Source of the DNA: Aquisalimonas sp. | Lineage (GTDB): Bacteria; Pseudomonadota; Gammaproteobacteria; Nitrococcales; Aquisalimonadaceae | Reading direction: 5' to 3' | DNA length: 6,382 bases | Assembly (NCBI GenBank): GCA_007133445.1 | Contig: SLMR01000241.1 | Coordinates: 1-6,382 of the forward strand | Shown here: positions 5,659 to 6,382 of the stretch, piece after piece | How positions within the stretch are numbered: the first letter of the stretch is position 1 | Layout: every line of letters begins with the position of its first letter | The notes under the pieces: model-generated | What the model saw: only the letters and a program-made list of their open reading frames with translations | Told to the model about the DNA's origin: nothing | Database searches by the model: none | Position numbers and translations under genes: made by a program

Positions 5659-6382
5659 ATGACCAGTCATTTCGATTGCATTGCCATCGGCGGCGGCAGT
5701 GGCGGGCTGGCCGCCGCGCGTCGGGCCGCGTCCCATGGGGCGAAAGCGGCGGTGGTGGAGAAGGCGGCGCTGGGCGGGACCTGCGTGAACGTAGGCTGTG
5801 TCCCCAAGAAGGTGATGTGGAACGCCGCCCACACCCTTGAGGCCGTGCACCGGGCCGCCGATTTCGGTCTGGACGTGGCCTACCGCGGCCTGGACTGGGG
5901 TACGCTGGTCAGCCGCCGCGCCGCCTACATCGAGCGCCTCAACGGCATCTACGCCCGCAACCTGGACAAGGACGGGGTCACCCACCTCCAGGGCCATGCC
6001 CGATTCGTGGATGCCAACACCATTGACGTGGACGGCCAGCGCTATACCGCCGACCATTTCGTGATCGCCACCGGCGGGCAACCGTGGGTGCCTGATGTTC
6101 CGGGCGCGGAGCTGGGCATCGACTCGGACGGTTTTTTCGCGCTGCGTGAGCAGCCGCGCCGGGCGGTAGTCGTTGGCGCGGGCTACATCGCCGTGGAGCT
6201 TGCGGGGGTGCTGGCCGGCCTGGGCACGGAGACCAGTCTGCTGGTGCGCCGTCACGGGCCGCTGCGCGACTTCGATGCCCTCATCCAGGAGGGGCTGCAG
6301 GAAGTTCTGCCCCAGCACGGTGTCGATCTGGTCACCCAATGCACGCCTTCGCGGCTTGACCGGGCCGCTGACGGGACGCTGA
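5659..6382 (+). CDS. gor: Glutathione reductase (3' part outside window)
   Basis: These are the first 241 residues of an FAD-dependent disulfide reductase that reduces glutathione disulfide with NADPH in the cytosol. The full protein is about 450 residues. Visible elements, in order: FAD-binding GGGSGG (11-16); the redox disulfide Cys42/Cys47 in GGTCVNVGCVPKK; ATGG (137-140); IDSDGFFAL (154-162); and the second dinucleotide fold GAGYIAVELAG (173-183). Arg197, Arg198 and Arg203 in the LLVRRHGPLRDFD segment are the basic residues expected for NADPH rather than NADH. The IDSDGFFAL and HGPLRDFD strings separate it from dihydrolipoamide dehydrogenase and mercuric reductase and match E. coli Gor closely. 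GAGGA (5648-5652) lies 6 nt before the ATG. The dimer-interface domain with the catalytic His-Glu pair is beyond the edge. It is divergent from opdA. Confidence 0.95.
   Translation, partial: MTSHFDCIAIGGGSGGLAAARRAASHGAKAAVVEKAALGGTCVNVGCVPKKVMWNAAHTLEAVHRAADFGLDVAYRGLDWGTLVSRRAAYIERLNGIYARNLDKDGVTHLQGHARFVDANTIDVDGQRYTADHFVIATGGQPWVPDVPGAELGIDSDGFFALREQPRRAVVVGAGYIAVELAGVLAGLGTETSLLVRRHGPLRDFDALIQEGLQEVLPQHGVDLVTQCTPSRLDRAADGTL

Noticed and set aside
5266..6339. 357-codon minus-strand frame spanning the opdA/gor junction
   Set aside because: It runs through the starts of both genes and the promoter region, and the protein has no recognisable motif.

Overview
The window is high-GC (about two thirds G+C by eye) bacterial chromosomal DNA with dense, short-spaced housekeeping genes. 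UbiD, ExoIII, oligopeptidase A and glutathione reductase all resemble the gammaproteobacterial versions: residue numbering of UbiD and Gor fits E. coli almost position for position, and OpdA has the same 680-residue length. I infer a high-GC gammaproteobacterium, perhaps of the Chromatiales/Ectothiorhodospiraceae kind, but genus is not determinable from this piece. No tRNA, rRNA, transposase, phage gene or CRISPR array was seen.

Layout from left to right: (1) the 5' 283 codons of ubiD on the minus strand, running off the left edge; (2) a 116-bp divergent intergenic region with two small dyads; (3) a plus-strand CPBP-family (Rce1-like) membrane protease; (4) a 225-bp convergent intergenic region with two inverted copies of a 22-bp REP-like palindrome plus further hairpins; (5) a tight minus-strand pair, HIT-family hydrolase then exonuclease III (7-bp gap); (6) a 167-bp intergenic region with two more copies of the same palindrome; (7) oligopeptidase A (opdA/prlC) on the minus strand; (8) a 151-bp divergent region; (9) glutathione reductase (gor) on the plus strand, running off the right edge.

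The genes do not form one pathway. UbiD serves ubiquinone synthesis, HIT and ExoIII handle nucleotide adducts and damaged DNA ends, OpdA degrades peptides in the cytosol, and Gor keeps glutathione reduced. A loose oxidative-stress theme (Gor, ExoIII, quinone synthesis) is inference only. The divergent opdA/gor arrangement echoes the E. coli prlC-rlmJ-gor locus without rlmJ. The most notable non-coding signal is the set of four identical 22-bp GTAG-headed palindromes, arranged as two inverted pairs that bracket the HIT-xth pair and built from two flank subtypes in alternating orientation. This resembles REP/BIME elements. I see no convincing evidence of a wholly new system here.
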